This document shows positions 1 through 9,004 of a DNA stretch of 64,000 nucleotides, piece by piece. Numbering within the stretch: position 1 is the stretch's first letter; each line of letters begins with the position of its first letter. Under the pieces are notes generated by a model. That model saw only the letters and a list, made by a program, of their open reading frames with translations, did no database searches and was not told where the DNA came from. The translations under genes and the position numbers were made by a program. This DNA is from Actinomycetes bacterium (lineage in GTDB: Bacteria; Actinomycetota; Acidimicrobiia; Acidimicrobiales; Acidimicrobilacustridaceae), in contig JAKOVH010000021.1 of NCBI GenBank assembly GCA_029782145.1, forward strand, positions 62,001-126,000. Direction: 5' to 3'.

Positions 1-1071
1 GTCGGCACCACCAAGGGCCTGTTCGCGCTCCGCGCCGGCCCCGACCGGCGGACATGGACCCGCTCCGGCCCCTGGTTCCCCGGTGAGGAGATCGCGGCCG
101 CCGCGCTCGACACCCGCGGTGGGCGCAACCGGCTGCTGGTCGGCGCCATGAGCTGGCACTTCGGCCCGTCGGTGTACACGTCCGACGACCTCGGGGGCAC
201 CTGGCGGGAACCAGAGCCGACCACGTTGCGCTTCCCCGACGACACCGGCGCGAGCGTGGCCCGCGTGTGGCAGCTGATGCCGGCGGCGGCCAGCCAGCCC
301 GACGTGGTGTACGCCGGAGTCGAGCCGGCCGCCCTGTTCCGCTCCGACGACGGTGGCGCGTCCTTCTCGCTCGTGCGGGAGCTGTGGGACCACCCTCACC
401 GCCAGCAGTGGCAGCCCGGTGGCGGCGGGCTGTGCCTGCACACCATCGTTCCCGACCCAGCCGGCGGCCCCCGGATGGGCATCGCCGTGTCGGCCGCCGG
501 CTTCTACCGCACCCTCGACGGCACCACCTGGGAAGCGGCCAACTCCGGCATCCTCCCGCCCTTCCTGCCCGAGCCGGCACCCGAGTTCGGCCAGTGCGTG
601 CACAAGGTGGCCCAGCACCCCGACCGGCCCGACACGCTCTACGTGCAGCACCACTGGGGCGTGTACCGCTCCGACGACTTCGGTGGCTCCTGGACCGAGG
701 TCGGCGAGGAGAAGCTGCCCTCCACCTTCGGCTTCCCGATCGTGGTCGACCCCAGCGACGCCGACACGGCCTACGTCGTCCCCCTCAAGTCCGACTTCTT
801 CCGCTGCTCGGCCGAGGGTGCCCTGCGCGTCTTCCGCACGACCGACGGCGGCGCGTCGTGGCACGCCCACGGCTCGGGCCTGCCGTCGCAGGACGCCTAC
901 CTCACCGTGCTGCGCGACGGCTTCGGCACCGACGGCCTGTCGCCGACCGGCCTCTACCTCGGCACCCGCACCGGCGAGGTGTTCGGCTCGGTCGACGGCG
1001 GGGGGACCTGGCAGGAGCTGGCCCGACACCTCCCACCGGTGGCGTGCGTGAAGGCGGCGGTGGTGGGGTGA
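1..1071 (+). CDS. BNR/YCF48-type beta-propeller (sialidase-like fold) protein, 5' partial
   Basis: The frame is open from the first base, so the true start lies upstream of the window and at least 356 residues are present. Repeated blade motifs of the kind S-x-D-x-G-x-[TS]-W are visible (SDDLGGTW, SDDGGASF, SDDFGGSW, TTDGGASW, SVDGGGTW), which are Asp-box/BNR repeats typical of WD40/YVTN/BNR-like or exo-alpha-sialidase-like propellers. No sialidase catalytic set can be recognised, so an enzymatic role is not claimed; in the family many such proteins are uncharacterised. The stop codon overlaps the start of the next gene by 4 bp (GTGA), implying translational coupling with the ThiS/MoaD-like protein. 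Confidence 0.85.
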   Translation, partial: VGTTKGLFALRAGPDRRTWTRSGPWFPGEEIAAAALDTRGGRNRLLVGAMSWHFGPSVYTSDDLGGTWREPEPTTLRFPDDTGASVARVWQLMPAAASQPDVVYAGVEPAALFRSDDGGASFSLVRELWDHPHRQQWQPGGGGLCLHTIVPDPAGGPRMGIAVSAAGFYRTLDGTTWEAANSGILPPFLPEPAPEFGQCVHKVAQHPDRPDTLYVQHHWGVYRSDDFGGSWTEVGEEKLPSTFGFPIVVDPSDADTAYVVPLKSDFFRCSAEGALRVFRTTDGGASWHAHGSGLPSQDAYLTVLRDGFGTDGLSPTGLYLGTRTGEVFGSVDGGGTWQELARHLPPVACVKAAVVG

Positions 1072-1352
1072 CGGTCCGCGTCCGCCTGGCCGAGGTGCTG
1101 CGCCCCCACGCCGGCGGAGCGGGCACCGTCGAGCTCGACGTGCCGCCGTCGGCCACCATCGGGGAGCTGCTCGACGTCCTCGCCGCGTGCCACCCGGCCC
1201 TCGGCCGGCGGATCCGCAACGAGGAAGGCGCGGTGCGCACCCACGTCAACGTCTTCGTCGGCGCCGACAACATCCGCGACCTCGACGGGCAGGCCACCGC
1301 GGTGCCGCCGGGCGCCGAGGTGTCGGTGCTGCCTGCCGTGTCGGGCGGATAG
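1068..1352 (+). CDS. MoaD/ThiS family sulfur-carrier-like protein
   Basis: A 94-residue protein starting at GTG 1068 inside the stop of the preceding gene. It has the beta-grasp layout of MoaD/ThiS proteins: an N-terminal strand (VTVRVRLAEVLRP), a helix (TIGELLDVLAACHP), the NVFVGADNIRDL segment and the C-terminal PPGAEVSVLPAVSGG, ending in the Gly-Gly needed for adenylation and thiocarboxylation. The family supplies sulfur for molybdopterin, thiamine or thiolated amino acids. No MoeB/ThiF partner or moaE is in view, so the pathway is undetermined; pairing with a BNR propeller gene is the only context available. Confidence 0.85.
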   Translation: MTVRVRLAEVLRPHAGGAGTVELDVPPSATIGELLDVLAACHPALGRRIRNEEGAVRTHVNVFVGADNIRDLDGQATAVPPGAEVSVLPAVSGG

Positions 1353-1416
1353 CGGCGCGCGGGCAGCGGCGGGCCGCCCGCTCGCGCTGCGCGAGAGCCC
1401 CTCCTACGATGCCGGC

Positions 1417-1631
1417 GTGCGAGGGGTGCGGTGGTCCGACGTCGAGGCCCGCCACGCCCACCAGCGCGCCGCGGCCGAGCAGCTGGGTGCGGGCCCGGCC
1501 GACGGGAAGTACGACGTCGTGATCGACGCGGCCGGCACGCCCACCGCTTCCCGCTCGACGCTGCGGCCGAGGCGTTCCGGGTGGCCGACGATCGCAGCAC
1601 GGGCGCGATCAAGGTCGTGCTGCACCCCTGA
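1417..1631 (+). pseudogene. relic of a zinc-dependent alcohol dehydrogenase (MDR family)
   Basis: Two fragments in different frames together resemble the C-terminal part of an MDR zinc dehydrogenase. From 1417 the frame reads EARHAHQRAAAEQLGA then KYDVVIDAAGTPTA, as in the NAD-binding domain. From about 1539, two frames over, it reads FPLDAAAEAFRVADDRSTGAIKVVLHP and stops at 1631, as at the C-terminus of the family. About 70-90 residues that normally separate these blocks are missing, and the N-terminal catalytic domain is absent. The join at about 1538 is therefore an internal deletion with frame change. It lies just after a MoaD-like gene and converges with a lipoprotein esterase. Confidence 0.7.
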
Positions 1632-1640
1632 GGGGCACGG

Positions 1641-2648
1641 TCAGCTCAGGCAGGAGTGGAGGAACGACGTGATGGTCGGGGTCTCCAGCGTCTCGCCGGC
1701 CGCGCCGAGCCGGGCGTTGACGTCGGCGTGGCTGTAGCCGTCGGCCTGCACCACGGTCACCTCGGCCCCGGCCCCGCGCAGGGCATCGGCGAACGCTTCA
1801 GCCTGCGCCCGCCGGCGGGGGAGGCCACGTGTGACGATCACCGCGTCGGGCACCGGGCCCCCAGCCTGCTCGAGCACCTGCAGTGGCGAGGCGGCCGCCA
1901 GCGCGGCAGGGTCGGTGCCGAAGGCGTTGGCGAGCATCTCGTCGGTGAGGTCGCTGCCCGTGTCGATGCGCTCCTGGAGGTCGTAGCCCTCGGTGTCGAG
2001 CGACACGAGGCAGTCGACGTCGGTGCGGTCGTGGCCGACGGCGGCGAGCAGCGCGGGGTCGACCGAGACGATGGAGACCAGGTGCCCGCCGGCGGAGTGG
2101 CCCATGAGCGCCACGCGCTGCGGGTCGATGCCGAGCTCGGCGGCGTGGTCGAGCGTGTGGCCGACGGCTGCGGCGACGTCCTGGCCGTGGGTCGGCCACA
2201 CCACGCCGGCGCCGGGAGCCGAGAGGCGGTAGTTCACCGCCACCAGCGCCCAGCCGTTCTCGGCGGCCCAGGCCGCCTTGGTGGCGGTGGAGGGGTTGGC
2301 CTTGTCGCCCGTCGACCAGCCCCCTCCGTGCACCCAGAACACGACCGGCACGGGCGGGCACCCGGCGGGCGGGCCGTACACGTCGACGCTGAGCAGGTCG
2401 GGATCGACGCCGTCGACGTGCTGGTACTGCACCGTGCGGGGCTCGACCGCCGAGTGCGAGCAGCCGCCGGTGGCGGTGCCGGTGTCCGTGCCGGTGCCGG
2501 CACCCTCCGGCGAGGGCGCCGAAGCGGTGGAGGGGGCCGTCGTCCGGTCGGCTGCGTCGGCGCCCGATCCGCACGCGGCCAGCACCAGCGTGCCGACCAC
2601 CAGCACTGCACCGATCACCGTCGTCCGTCGCCCCATGGGGGTGATCAT
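1641..2648 (-). CDS. alpha/beta hydrolase lipoprotein (esterase/lipase, HSL-like)
   Basis: An exported hydrolase. The N-terminus has a hydrophobic stretch ending in the lipobox LAAC, followed by a Thr/Ser/Ala/Gly-rich linker, so it should be anchored to the outer face of the membrane. The catalytic domain shows the oxyanion motif HGGGW, the nucleophile elbow GHSAGG and a late His in YSHADVN, the arrangement of hormone-sensitive-lipase/carboxylesterase-type enzymes; substrate is unknown. ATG 2648 is taken as start; ATG 2636 (MGRRTTV) is equally possible, while the frame continues without support to 2705. The start lies about 25 bp beyond the tRNA-Ser terminator, so it probably has its own promoter in that short gap. 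Confidence 0.85.
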   Translation of the reverse strand: MITPMGRRTTVIGAVLVVGTLVLAACGSGADAADRTTAPSTASAPSPEGAGTGTDTGTATGGCSHSAVEPRTVQYQHVDGVDPDLLSVDVYGPPAGCPPVPVVFWVHGGGWSTGDKANPSTATKAAWAAENGWALVAVNYRLSAPGAGVVWPTHGQDVAAAVGHTLDHAAELGIDPQRVALMGHSAGGHLVSIVSVDPALLAAVGHDRTDVDCLVSLDTEGYDLQERIDTGSDLTDEMLANAFGTDPAALAAASPLQVLEQAGGPVPDAVIVTRGLPRRRAQAEAFADALRGAGAEVTVVQADGYSHADVNARLGAAGETLETPTITSFLHSCLS

Positions 2649-2673
2649 CGCCGAGCCGCCTGACCCCGTGCTG

Positions 2674-2709
2674 AAAACGACCGATGGGCCCCCGCAGGGG
2701 CCCATCGGT
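2674..2709 (-). terminator. intrinsic terminator of the tRNA-Ser operon
   Basis: A perfect 13-bp stem (2680-2692 with 2697-2709) with a 4-base loop CGCA. On the minus strand it is followed within two bases by GTTTTC. It sits 7 bp after the 3' end of tRNA-Ser(GCT), so it ends the tRNA transcript just before the esterase gene. This is one of few hairpins in the window with a T-run. Confidence 0.75.
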
Positions 2710-2715
2710 GCGGTG

Positions 2716-2805
2716 CGGAGAGGGTGGGATTCGAACCCACGGACGAGTTGACCCCGTCACCTCCTTAGCAGGGAGGCCCGATCGACCGGACTCCGGCACC
2801 TCTCC
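2716..2805 (-). tRNA. tRNA-Ser(GCT)
   Basis: A 90-nt class II tRNA with long variable arm. The acceptor stem GGAGAGG (2799-2805) pairs with CCTCTCC (2717-2723), with discriminator G at 2716. The T arm has GGTTCGAATCC, and the anticodon GCT (AGC at 2767-2769 on the plus strand) sits in the loop CTGCTAA. CCA is not encoded. It follows tRNA-Ser(TGA) by 25 bp on the same strand, so the two are probably co-transcribed. Confidence 0.95.
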
Positions 2806-2830
2806 AGGCGCAGGCGAAAAGCCTACAGGG

Positions 2831-2915
2831 CGGAGGGAGGGGGATTCGAACCCCCGGAGGGTTGCCCCTCAACGGTTTTCAAGACCGTCGCAATCGTCCG
2901 CTCTGCCATCCCTCC
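2831..2915 (-). tRNA. tRNA-Ser(TGA)
   Basis: An 85-nt class II tRNA. The acceptor GGAGGGA (2909-2915) pairs with TCCCTCC (2832-2838), discriminator G at 2831, anticodon TGA in loop CTTGAAA (TCA at 2879-2881 on the plus strand), and GGTTCGAATCC T arm. The 5' half, from the anticodon loop outward and 5 bp beyond the gene, is duplicated at 12216-12259 with one mismatch (D-loop region, 2900 versus 12239). The intact gene is therefore a hybrid rebuilt when the island integrated: its 3' half is ancestral and its 5' half with the upstream region came from the element. Confidence 0.95.
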
Positions 2916-2920
2916 GAGAC
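2877..2920. repeat. left direct repeat of the island (attL-like)
   Basis: 44 bp, starting at the anticodon loop of tRNA-Ser(TGA) and ending 5 bp outside its 5' end. It matches 12216-12259 at 43 of 44 positions; the only difference is G at 2900 versus C at 12239. Confidence 0.85.
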
Positions 2921-3289
2921 CGCCGACTGGGCACCAGCCAGGGTTCAGCGGCTTGCTGCCGACCCACCGTCCACCGAGTGAGTTCCCGCGGCCACCAAGT
3001 GGTCACGGATAGGTCACGGAGTTCGGGCGAGTCCTTTGCAGAGTCTCACACCATGCGGGGTCGGTCGACGAAACGCCAGCTCCCGCTCGGCCTGGCGGTG
3101 GGAGGACACCGGTCCGGTCTTGACCGGCGAAGACCCGGCCGTACCGGTGAGCGGCGGTTCAGCTGGTCCGTGAGGACTTGCGCTGACCGGCCTGCTCGAC
3201 GCGGGCTGACATCTCCTTGACAAGGCGTTAGTTCAGACGTACCAATGCTGAGAGTGGTCGCGTGACCACGGTGGGGAGGCGGGGCGGCA
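2921..3289. other. gene-free leader between tRNA-Ser and the RHS gene
   Basis: 369 bp without a credible coding region. It must contain the present promoter of both tRNA-Ser genes (minus strand) and the promoter of the RHS gene (plus strand). A plausible plus-strand promoter is listed at 3217-3245. No clear minus-strand -35/-10 pair was found by eye. Confidence 0.6.
3217..3245 (+). promoter_or_regulatory. possible sigma-70-type promoter of the RHS gene
   Basis: A consensus TTGACA (3217-3222), a 17-bp spacer and TACCAA (3240-3245) as a weak -10. It lies 45 bp upstream of the chosen GTG start at 3290. The -35 match is exact, which is rare in this GC-rich window, but the -10 is poor. Confidence 0.4.
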
Positions 3290-6200
3290 GTGTCGGGTCG
3301 GGTGGTTTCGTCGGGGTCAAGCGGTCGCCGCGGGTGGGCGTCGTGGCCGGTGCTGAGGGTGTCGTTGTCGGGAGCTGCGAAGGCGGATCAGCTGTCGAGG
3401 GGTCGGGGTCGTGCTCGCACCAGCGCGGCGCGGTGTCTGCTCGCCACGGCGCTGCTCGCTTCGTCGGTGTTCGCGAGTGTCGCTGTCACCACGGCGGCGG
3501 CGCCGCCGAGCAGCGCGACGGGAAGCCCGTCCTACGTGTCGCCCTCGTCGGATCCGGCGAAGGGCCCGAAGATGTGCTCCAACGTCGGGGTCGCTGGTGT
3601 GATGTACAGCCCGACCCGCCAGGAGTACGCGGCCGTGTACCTGCCGCAGGGAACCTCGAGCGTTTCGGCCAACTGGGACTACCACACGCTCCCGGGGTTC
3701 AACGCAGGCGTCGCGATGTACGTCTCTGTCGAAGCGTTCGACGCTGCGGTGGGAAGCGGCCCCCGAGTGGTGGACGTGAACAACTGGTCGGGCGACGCCA
3801 GCGGCACCACCACGACATCTGTCACGGTTCCCGCTGCTGGCTGGTACCGGCTGTCGATCAACACCCACCTGTACTGGTATGTGTCCGGCGATCCGGGGCC
3901 GGGCACGTGGAGCGTCCTGGTGAGCACCTCCGGGCAGCAGCCCTGCGCCCCGGGCGCGCTCGAGTTGTACTGCTCGTGCTCGGAAGCGGGCCATGCCACG
4001 AACGCCGGGTCGGCGAGGGACGGCGACCCGGTGGGGACCGCGGTCGGCAACGTCATGGAGGACGCGACCGATCTGGCTGTCCCGACGCGGGGCGGCCAGC
4101 TCGAGGTGCGCCGCTCCTACAACTCGCTGGTCGCGGGGAACGACTCGACGATCGGGTACGGGTGGGCGAACAACTGGTCGACCCATCTGCAGTTCGACGC
4201 CCCGGCCAGCGGTGACGTCTCGGTGTGGCAGCCGAGCGGGGTGCCGGTGGTGTTCTCACCCATGATGAACTCCGACGGCAGCGTCGGCGGGTACACCGCT
4301 GGCTCGTGGATCAACGCCACACTGACCAAGGCCGGCTCCGATGTCGTGTTCCAACTCAAGGACGGCCTGAAGTACACCTACGGGTCCGACGGCAAGTTGA
4401 GGACCATCACGAACCTCCAGGGCTACGTCACGAACTTCACCTACACCTCGGGGAACCTGAGCTCGGTCACCGACGCCGACTCGGGACGCAGCCTCGCGGT
4501 CACCTGGACCGGCGGTCGGATCCACACGATCACCGACGGCGCCAGCCGCAGCGTCACCTACGCGTACGACGGGTCCGGCAACCTGAGCGACGCGACCGAC
4601 GGCGGTGGGGCGCACTGGAAGTTCGGTTACGACGCCTCGCACCAGCTGACCTCGGTTCGTCATCCGAACCAGGTGGCGGCCAACGTCACCAACCAGGACG
4701 TGGTCAACACCTACACGTCGGGCAAGGTGACGTTGCAGACCGACAACCGGGTGTCGCCGGCGTTGGTCCGCCAGTTCGACTACACGACGATCCCCGGCGC
4801 GACCAAGATCATCGACCCGAAGGGCAATGTCCGGGTCGACTACTACACCGAGGGGCGGCGCACCAAGGTCGTCGACGGCTACGGCACGCCCGAAGCGGTG
4901 ACCCGCACGTTCACCTACGACCCCTCGACCGGCGCGGTCGCCACGGTTGCGGTCGGGGAAGGCGCCGGCGCGGTCACGGTGGCGACCAACCGCTATGACT
5001 CGTCGGGCGATCTCATCTCGAGCGCCGACGCCTTGTCGCGCACCACCAAGGCCACCTACAACGAGCACGGGCAGCCGCTCACCGTCACGGACCCGGCCGG
5101 GATCGTCACCACGTTCGACTACGGCAGCGACGGGCTCGGCACGCTCAAATCACAGTGCGCGCCATTGGGTCCGTTCCCGGCGGCGGGGGCCACGTTGACG
5201 TGCGGGGACAGCGGGACGACACCGTCACGAACGACGTGGACCTACGGTGACACGAACCATCCGGGTGATGTGACGATGGTGAAGTCCCCGACCCAGCAGG
5301 ACTCCGATGTGGGCGACTCGACCCGGTTCAGCTACGACGTCGATGGTCAGGTCAAGACCGTCACCGAGGCAGCCACCGCGGCGTTCCCGACCGGGACGAC
5401 GACCACCTACTGCTACGACAACGTGGGCCGGTTGACCTCGACGTACTCGCCGCGGGCGGGGACGGTCGCCTGCGGGGACGCGTCGGCGTTCAAGACCAGC
5501 TTCGCCGTGGACGGCTACGGGGCCGCCACCGGGATCACCGCCCCCTCCACCAACCCGGTCACGCGCAGCTTCGACGCCGAGCACAACGTGACTTCCGAAC
5601 AGGGCGCCGACGGGCACACCACCGCCTATGTGCGTGACGGAGCGGGCCGGCCCACCCAGACCCGACAGGCCGATGACACCGCGTCGCCGAGTGTGTCGCT
5701 GACCCGCTGGAACCCCGATGGGACGGTGCAGGAGACCGAGGACCCGGCCGGGAACATCACCCACTACGACTACGACCACGTCGGGCGGGTGATCGCCCAG
5801 ATCGACCCGTCGGGGACCCGGAACCACACCTACGACGCGTTCAGCAGGGTGGCGACGAGTCAGGACCCGGGCGGGAACTGCGCAGCCACCCCGAAGACGG
5901 GCTGCACCACGTTCGGCTATGACGCGGCGTCACGGCTGACCAGCATCGACTACAGCGATCCGCTCACCCAGGACATCACGGTCGGCTACGACCTCGATGG
6001 GCGCGTCACGTCTCGTGGGGGCGGGTCGACGGCCACGAGCCAGGTGTGGGACTCGCTGGGCCGGCTGGCCTCCTCGACCGTCGGTTCAGCGACAACGCAG
6101 TACGGGTATGACCTGGCGGGGCGGACCACGTCGATCACCTACCCGGGCTCCACGGTGCCCGTGGTGCGCAGCTACGACGCGGCGGGCCGCTGGATCGCCA

Positions 6201-9004
6201 GCATCGACGGCACCGGCAGCACCGCCACCACCGGCAACACCACCAGCTTCGGCTACGACGCCGATTCGAACTGGACGTCGACCACGTTCCCGTCGGCGGT
6301 CAACACCGACACCTACACCGTCGACAACGCCGGCCGACCCACCGCGATCACCTACACCCAGGGCGCCACGACGCTGGGGTCGTTGACCTACGGACGTGAC
6401 GGCGCCGGCCGGGTGACTTCCGAGACCGTCGCGACGCTCACCGCGGCGAGCTCGACCTACGGCTACAACGCGCTCGGCCAGCTCGACCGCGTCAACTCGA
6501 CCAGCCCCAACCTGGCCTACGACACGGCGAAGAACCTCACCTCCCAACCCGGGCAGGTGCAGCAGTTCAACGCGGCGAACCAGATCTGCTGGTCGGCGAC
6601 CTCCGGGTCCGGGTCGTGCACCGCGCCACCGACGGGCGCGACCCGCTACGGGTTCGACAACCGAGGGAACCGCACCTCGACCGACCCCGCCACCGGCGCC
6701 ACCAACGCGGCGACGTTCGACCAGGCCAACCGGTTGACCTCGGTCGCGGTCGAGGACCTCTCCGGCGACCAGTACACCTCGCTGTCCGCCGCGGTGAAGG
6801 TCCTCGACACCGGGTCGTCACCGACCGTCGGCAAATGCCCGACCTCCAACACCCAGTGCCTGCCGCTCAACGCCACCAACGGCAACACCCGGGAGGTGCA
6901 GATCGCCGGTGAGGCCGGGCTCCCCGCAGCGGGCCAGATCGGGGCGGTGGTGGTCAACATCGTCGCCACCGGCACCTGCACCAGCTGCGCCGGGGTTGTG
7001 TCGTTGTGGCCCAACGACGTCACCTTCCCGTGGACCACGAACGTCAACTACACCGGCACCGAGGCCGTCTCCAACACCGCCATCGTGCGCCTCCCCGCCG
7101 ATGGACGCCTCAAGGTGTACGCCACCGACGCCAACGTGCAGCTGTGGGTCTCGGGCTACTTCGCCCCGAACAACGGCACCTGGGACAACGCCTTCGAGGC
7201 GGTCAACCCCGCCAACATCGCCGGCACCTCGAGCACCCCGAGCTCGCAGTCCGGGGTGTGCTCACCCGATTGTGGGCGCTTCGCGGGCACCGGCACCGCC
7301 CCCGACACCAAGACCTTCGAGGTGCGCGGCCACGGCGGCATCCCCGCCACCGGCGTCACCGCCGTCGCGATCAACGTCGGGATCGTGAACCCCGCCGGTG
7401 ACGGCAACCTGCTCGTCGGCCCGTCGAACAACTGGCCCAGCCAGACCATCCCGTACCACAACGCCGAGCTCGGCTCGAACCTGCTCATCGTCCCCGTCGG
7501 CGCTGACGGCCGCATCGGGGTGTGGGCCTGGGGCGGCGCCGTCGACGTCCGCCTCGACGTGTACGGCTACTTCACCGGCGACCCCTCCGCCACCGGCGGC
7601 TACCACCCCCTCACCACCCAGACCACCATCATGCGCGGCGAGACCGGCGCCACCGCCATCGGGAAATGCCCCGACACCACCCACCCCTGTAGCCCGCTGG
7701 GCGCCGCCCAGACCATCACCGTCCAGGTCGGCGGCGAAGGCGGCATCCCCACCACCAACGTCGACTCGGTGGTGGTCAACCTCAGCGCCACCAGTACCAA
7801 CCCCGGCTGGATCGGCGTCTGGGCCGACGACGGCAGCCCCTACCCCGGCAACGTCACCCTCTACGAACCCGGCGGCGGCTCCACCAACACCGTCGCTACC
7901 ACCGCCACGGTCAAGGTCGGACCCACCGGACGCATCAAGATCTTCACCTGGGCCGCCACCGACCTCCGCATCGACACCTACGGCTACTTCACCCCCGCCG
8001 CCACAACCACCACCTACGCCTACGACAACGACGGCCTCCGCACCACCAAGACCACCCCCGACGGAACCACCACCACCTACACCTGGGACACAACCAACCC
8101 CCTCATCCCCCTCCTGCTCACCGAAACCACCGGCACCAACACCACCCGCTACATCTACGGCCCCGGCGGCACCCCCTACGAACAGATCAACCCCGACGGC
8201 ACCCTCACCTACCTCCACCGAGACCAACTCGGCTCCACCCGACTGCTCACCAATGCCAGCGGCACCAACATCGGCGAACGCGCTTACACCCCGTACGGCA
8301 AACCCTCCACCACCACCGGCACCGCCGCGACACCCTTCGGCTACGCCGGCCAATACACCGACACCGACACCGGCTACCAGTACCTCCGAGCCCGCTACTA
8401 CGACCCGCAGACCGGGCAATTCTTAGGCCAGGATCCTCTTGCGTCAATTACGCAGGATCCTTACGGCTATGCGCGGCGTAGCCCGCTGCAGTTCCGAGAC
8501 CCCAGTGGTTTGGACTGCGCCGATGCAAGTCGATCGGGCGACTGGGCCAACGGTGACTGTACCGAACCCTACAGCGAGTATCCGTTGGCTCTCTCAGGAC
8601 CGTCCGCCATTCCGGAGAGTCCGAACTGCGAGTATCAGAGGCAGCCGAATCTGCAGAACGGCGTTCCACTCGCCCAAAGCGAAGTTCCCAATACGGGCCT
8701 GGATCCTCTGTGGGGGATTGCACTGACCTATTGCGGCGGACCTTGTTTCACACTGACGTTGGCACCAGGGGGGATCTACCTTACGACTGGCGCGGTGGGC
8801 GCTCGAGGGGTGAGTGTAACCTTCCTTGGCGCGGTAGATGAATGCGCCAGCGAAGGGCAAGGACTTGAGATATCGGCCAATACTCCATGGATGATTGGCG
8901 GAACACTCTCGACAACCGGAAGCGGTATATCACTCGGGTCCCCGGGTGTGAGCGGCGGGCCGACTACGACTAGAAGGCTTTCGGGGACAGGTCCGCAGTG
9001 TTGA
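3290..9004 (+). CDS. secreted RHS/YD-repeat protein with three embedded VYGYFT-type modules and a variable C-terminal tip
   Basis: 1904 residues. The start is GTG 3290; a later start before the hydrophobic segment at residues about 48-70 (CLLATALLASSVFASVAVTTAAA, signal-peptide-like) is possible. Order: N-terminal beta region with YWYVSGDPGPGTWSV; DUF6531-like entry (GDPVGTAVGNV...LEVRRSYNS...GYGWANNW, about residues 245-305); many YD repeats (for example YDGSGNL, YDNVGRL, YDLAGR) to about residue 1150; three tandem modules of about 125 residues (about 1165-1565), ending in VSGYFAP, DVYGYFTG and DTYGYFTP; a last YD stretch; RHS core (YLHRDQLGSTR, ARYYDPQTGQFLGQDP) to about 1735; then a tip of about 165 residues of unknown function. 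RHS cores form shells that enclose a cargo tip. Downstream genes overlap or follow closely. Confidence 0.9.
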   Translation: MSGRVVSSGSSGRRGWASWPVLRVSLSGAAKADQLSRGRGRARTSAARCLLATALLASSVFASVAVTTAAAPPSSATGSPSYVSPSSDPAKGPKMCSNVGVAGVMYSPTRQEYAAVYLPQGTSSVSANWDYHTLPGFNAGVAMYVSVEAFDAAVGSGPRVVDVNNWSGDASGTTTTSVTVPAAGWYRLSINTHLYWYVSGDPGPGTWSVLVSTSGQQPCAPGALELYCSCSEAGHATNAGSARDGDPVGTAVGNVMEDATDLAVPTRGGQLEVRRSYNSLVAGNDSTIGYGWANNWSTHLQFDAPASGDVSVWQPSGVPVVFSPMMNSDGSVGGYTAGSWINATLTKAGSDVVFQLKDGLKYTYGSDGKLRTITNLQGYVTNFTYTSGNLSSVTDADSGRSLAVTWTGGRIHTITDGASRSVTYAYDGSGNLSDATDGGGAHWKFGYDASHQLTSVRHPNQVAANVTNQDVVNTYTSGKVTLQTDNRVSPALVRQFDYTTIPGATKIIDPKGNVRVDYYTEGRRTKVVDGYGTPEAVTRTFTYDPSTGAVATVAVGEGAGAVTVATNRYDSSGDLISSADALSRTTKATYNEHGQPLTVTDPAGIVTTFDYGSDGLGTLKSQCAPLGPFPAAGATLTCGDSGTTPSRTTWTYGDTNHPGDVTMVKSPTQQDSDVGDSTRFSYDVDGQVKTVTEAATAAFPTGTTTTYCYDNVGRLTSTYSPRAGTVACGDASAFKTSFAVDGYGAATGITAPSTNPVTRSFDAEHNVTSEQGADGHTTAYVRDGAGRPTQTRQADDTASPSVSLTRWNPDGTVQETEDPAGNITHYDYDHVGRVIAQIDPSGTRNHTYDAFSRVATSQDPGGNCAATPKTGCTTFGYDAASRLTSIDYSDPLTQDITVGYDLDGRVTSRGGGSTATSQVWDSLGRLASSTVGSATTQYGYDLAGRTTSITYPGSTVPVVRSYDAAGRWIASIDGTGSTATTGNTTSFGYDADSNWTSTTFPSAVNTDTYTVDNAGRPTAITYTQGATTLGSLTYGRDGAGRVTSETVATLTAASSTYGYNALGQLDRVNSTSPNLAYDTAKNLTSQPGQVQQFNAANQICWSATSGSGSCTAPPTGATRYGFDNRGNRTSTDPATGATNAATFDQANRLTSVAVEDLSGDQYTSLSAAVKVLDTGSSPTVGKCPTSNTQCLPLNATNGNTREVQIAGEAGLPAAGQIGAVVVNIVATGTCTSCAGVVSLWPNDVTFPWTTNVNYTGTEAVSNTAIVRLPADGRLKVYATDANVQLWVSGYFAPNNGTWDNAFEAVNPANIAGTSSTPSSQSGVCSPDCGRFAGTGTAPDTKTFEVRGHGGIPATGVTAVAINVGIVNPAGDGNLLVGPSNNWPSQTIPYHNAELGSNLLIVPVGADGRIGVWAWGGAVDVRLDVYGYFTGDPSATGGYHPLTTQTTIMRGETGATAIGKCPDTTHPCSPLGAAQTITVQVGGEGGIPTTNVDSVVVNLSATSTNPGWIGVWADDGSPYPGNVTLYEPGGGSTNTVATTATVKVGPTGRIKIFTWAATDLRIDTYGYFTPAATTTTYAYDNDGLRTTKTTPDGTTTTYTWDTTNPLIPLLLTETTGTNTTRYIYGPGGTPYEQINPDGTLTYLHRDQLGSTRLLTNASGTNIGERAYTPYGKPSTTTGTAATPFGYAGQYTDTDTGYQYLRARYYDPQTGQFLGQDPLASITQDPYGYARRSPLQFRDPSGLDCADASRSGDWANGDCTEPYSEYPLALSGPSAIPESPNCEYQRQPNLQNGVPLAQSEVPNTGLDPLWGIALTYCGGPCFTLTLAPGGIYLTTGAVGARGVSVTFLGAVDECASEGQGLEISANTPWMIGGTLSTTGSGISLGSPGVSGGPTTTRRLSGTGPQC

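Noticed and set aside
3317-4186. A long antisense frame over the start of the RHS gene.
   Set aside because: Arg/Pro/His-rich translation without domains, typical of antisense frames in high-GC DNA; the plus strand encodes recognisable RHS/DUF6531 sequence.
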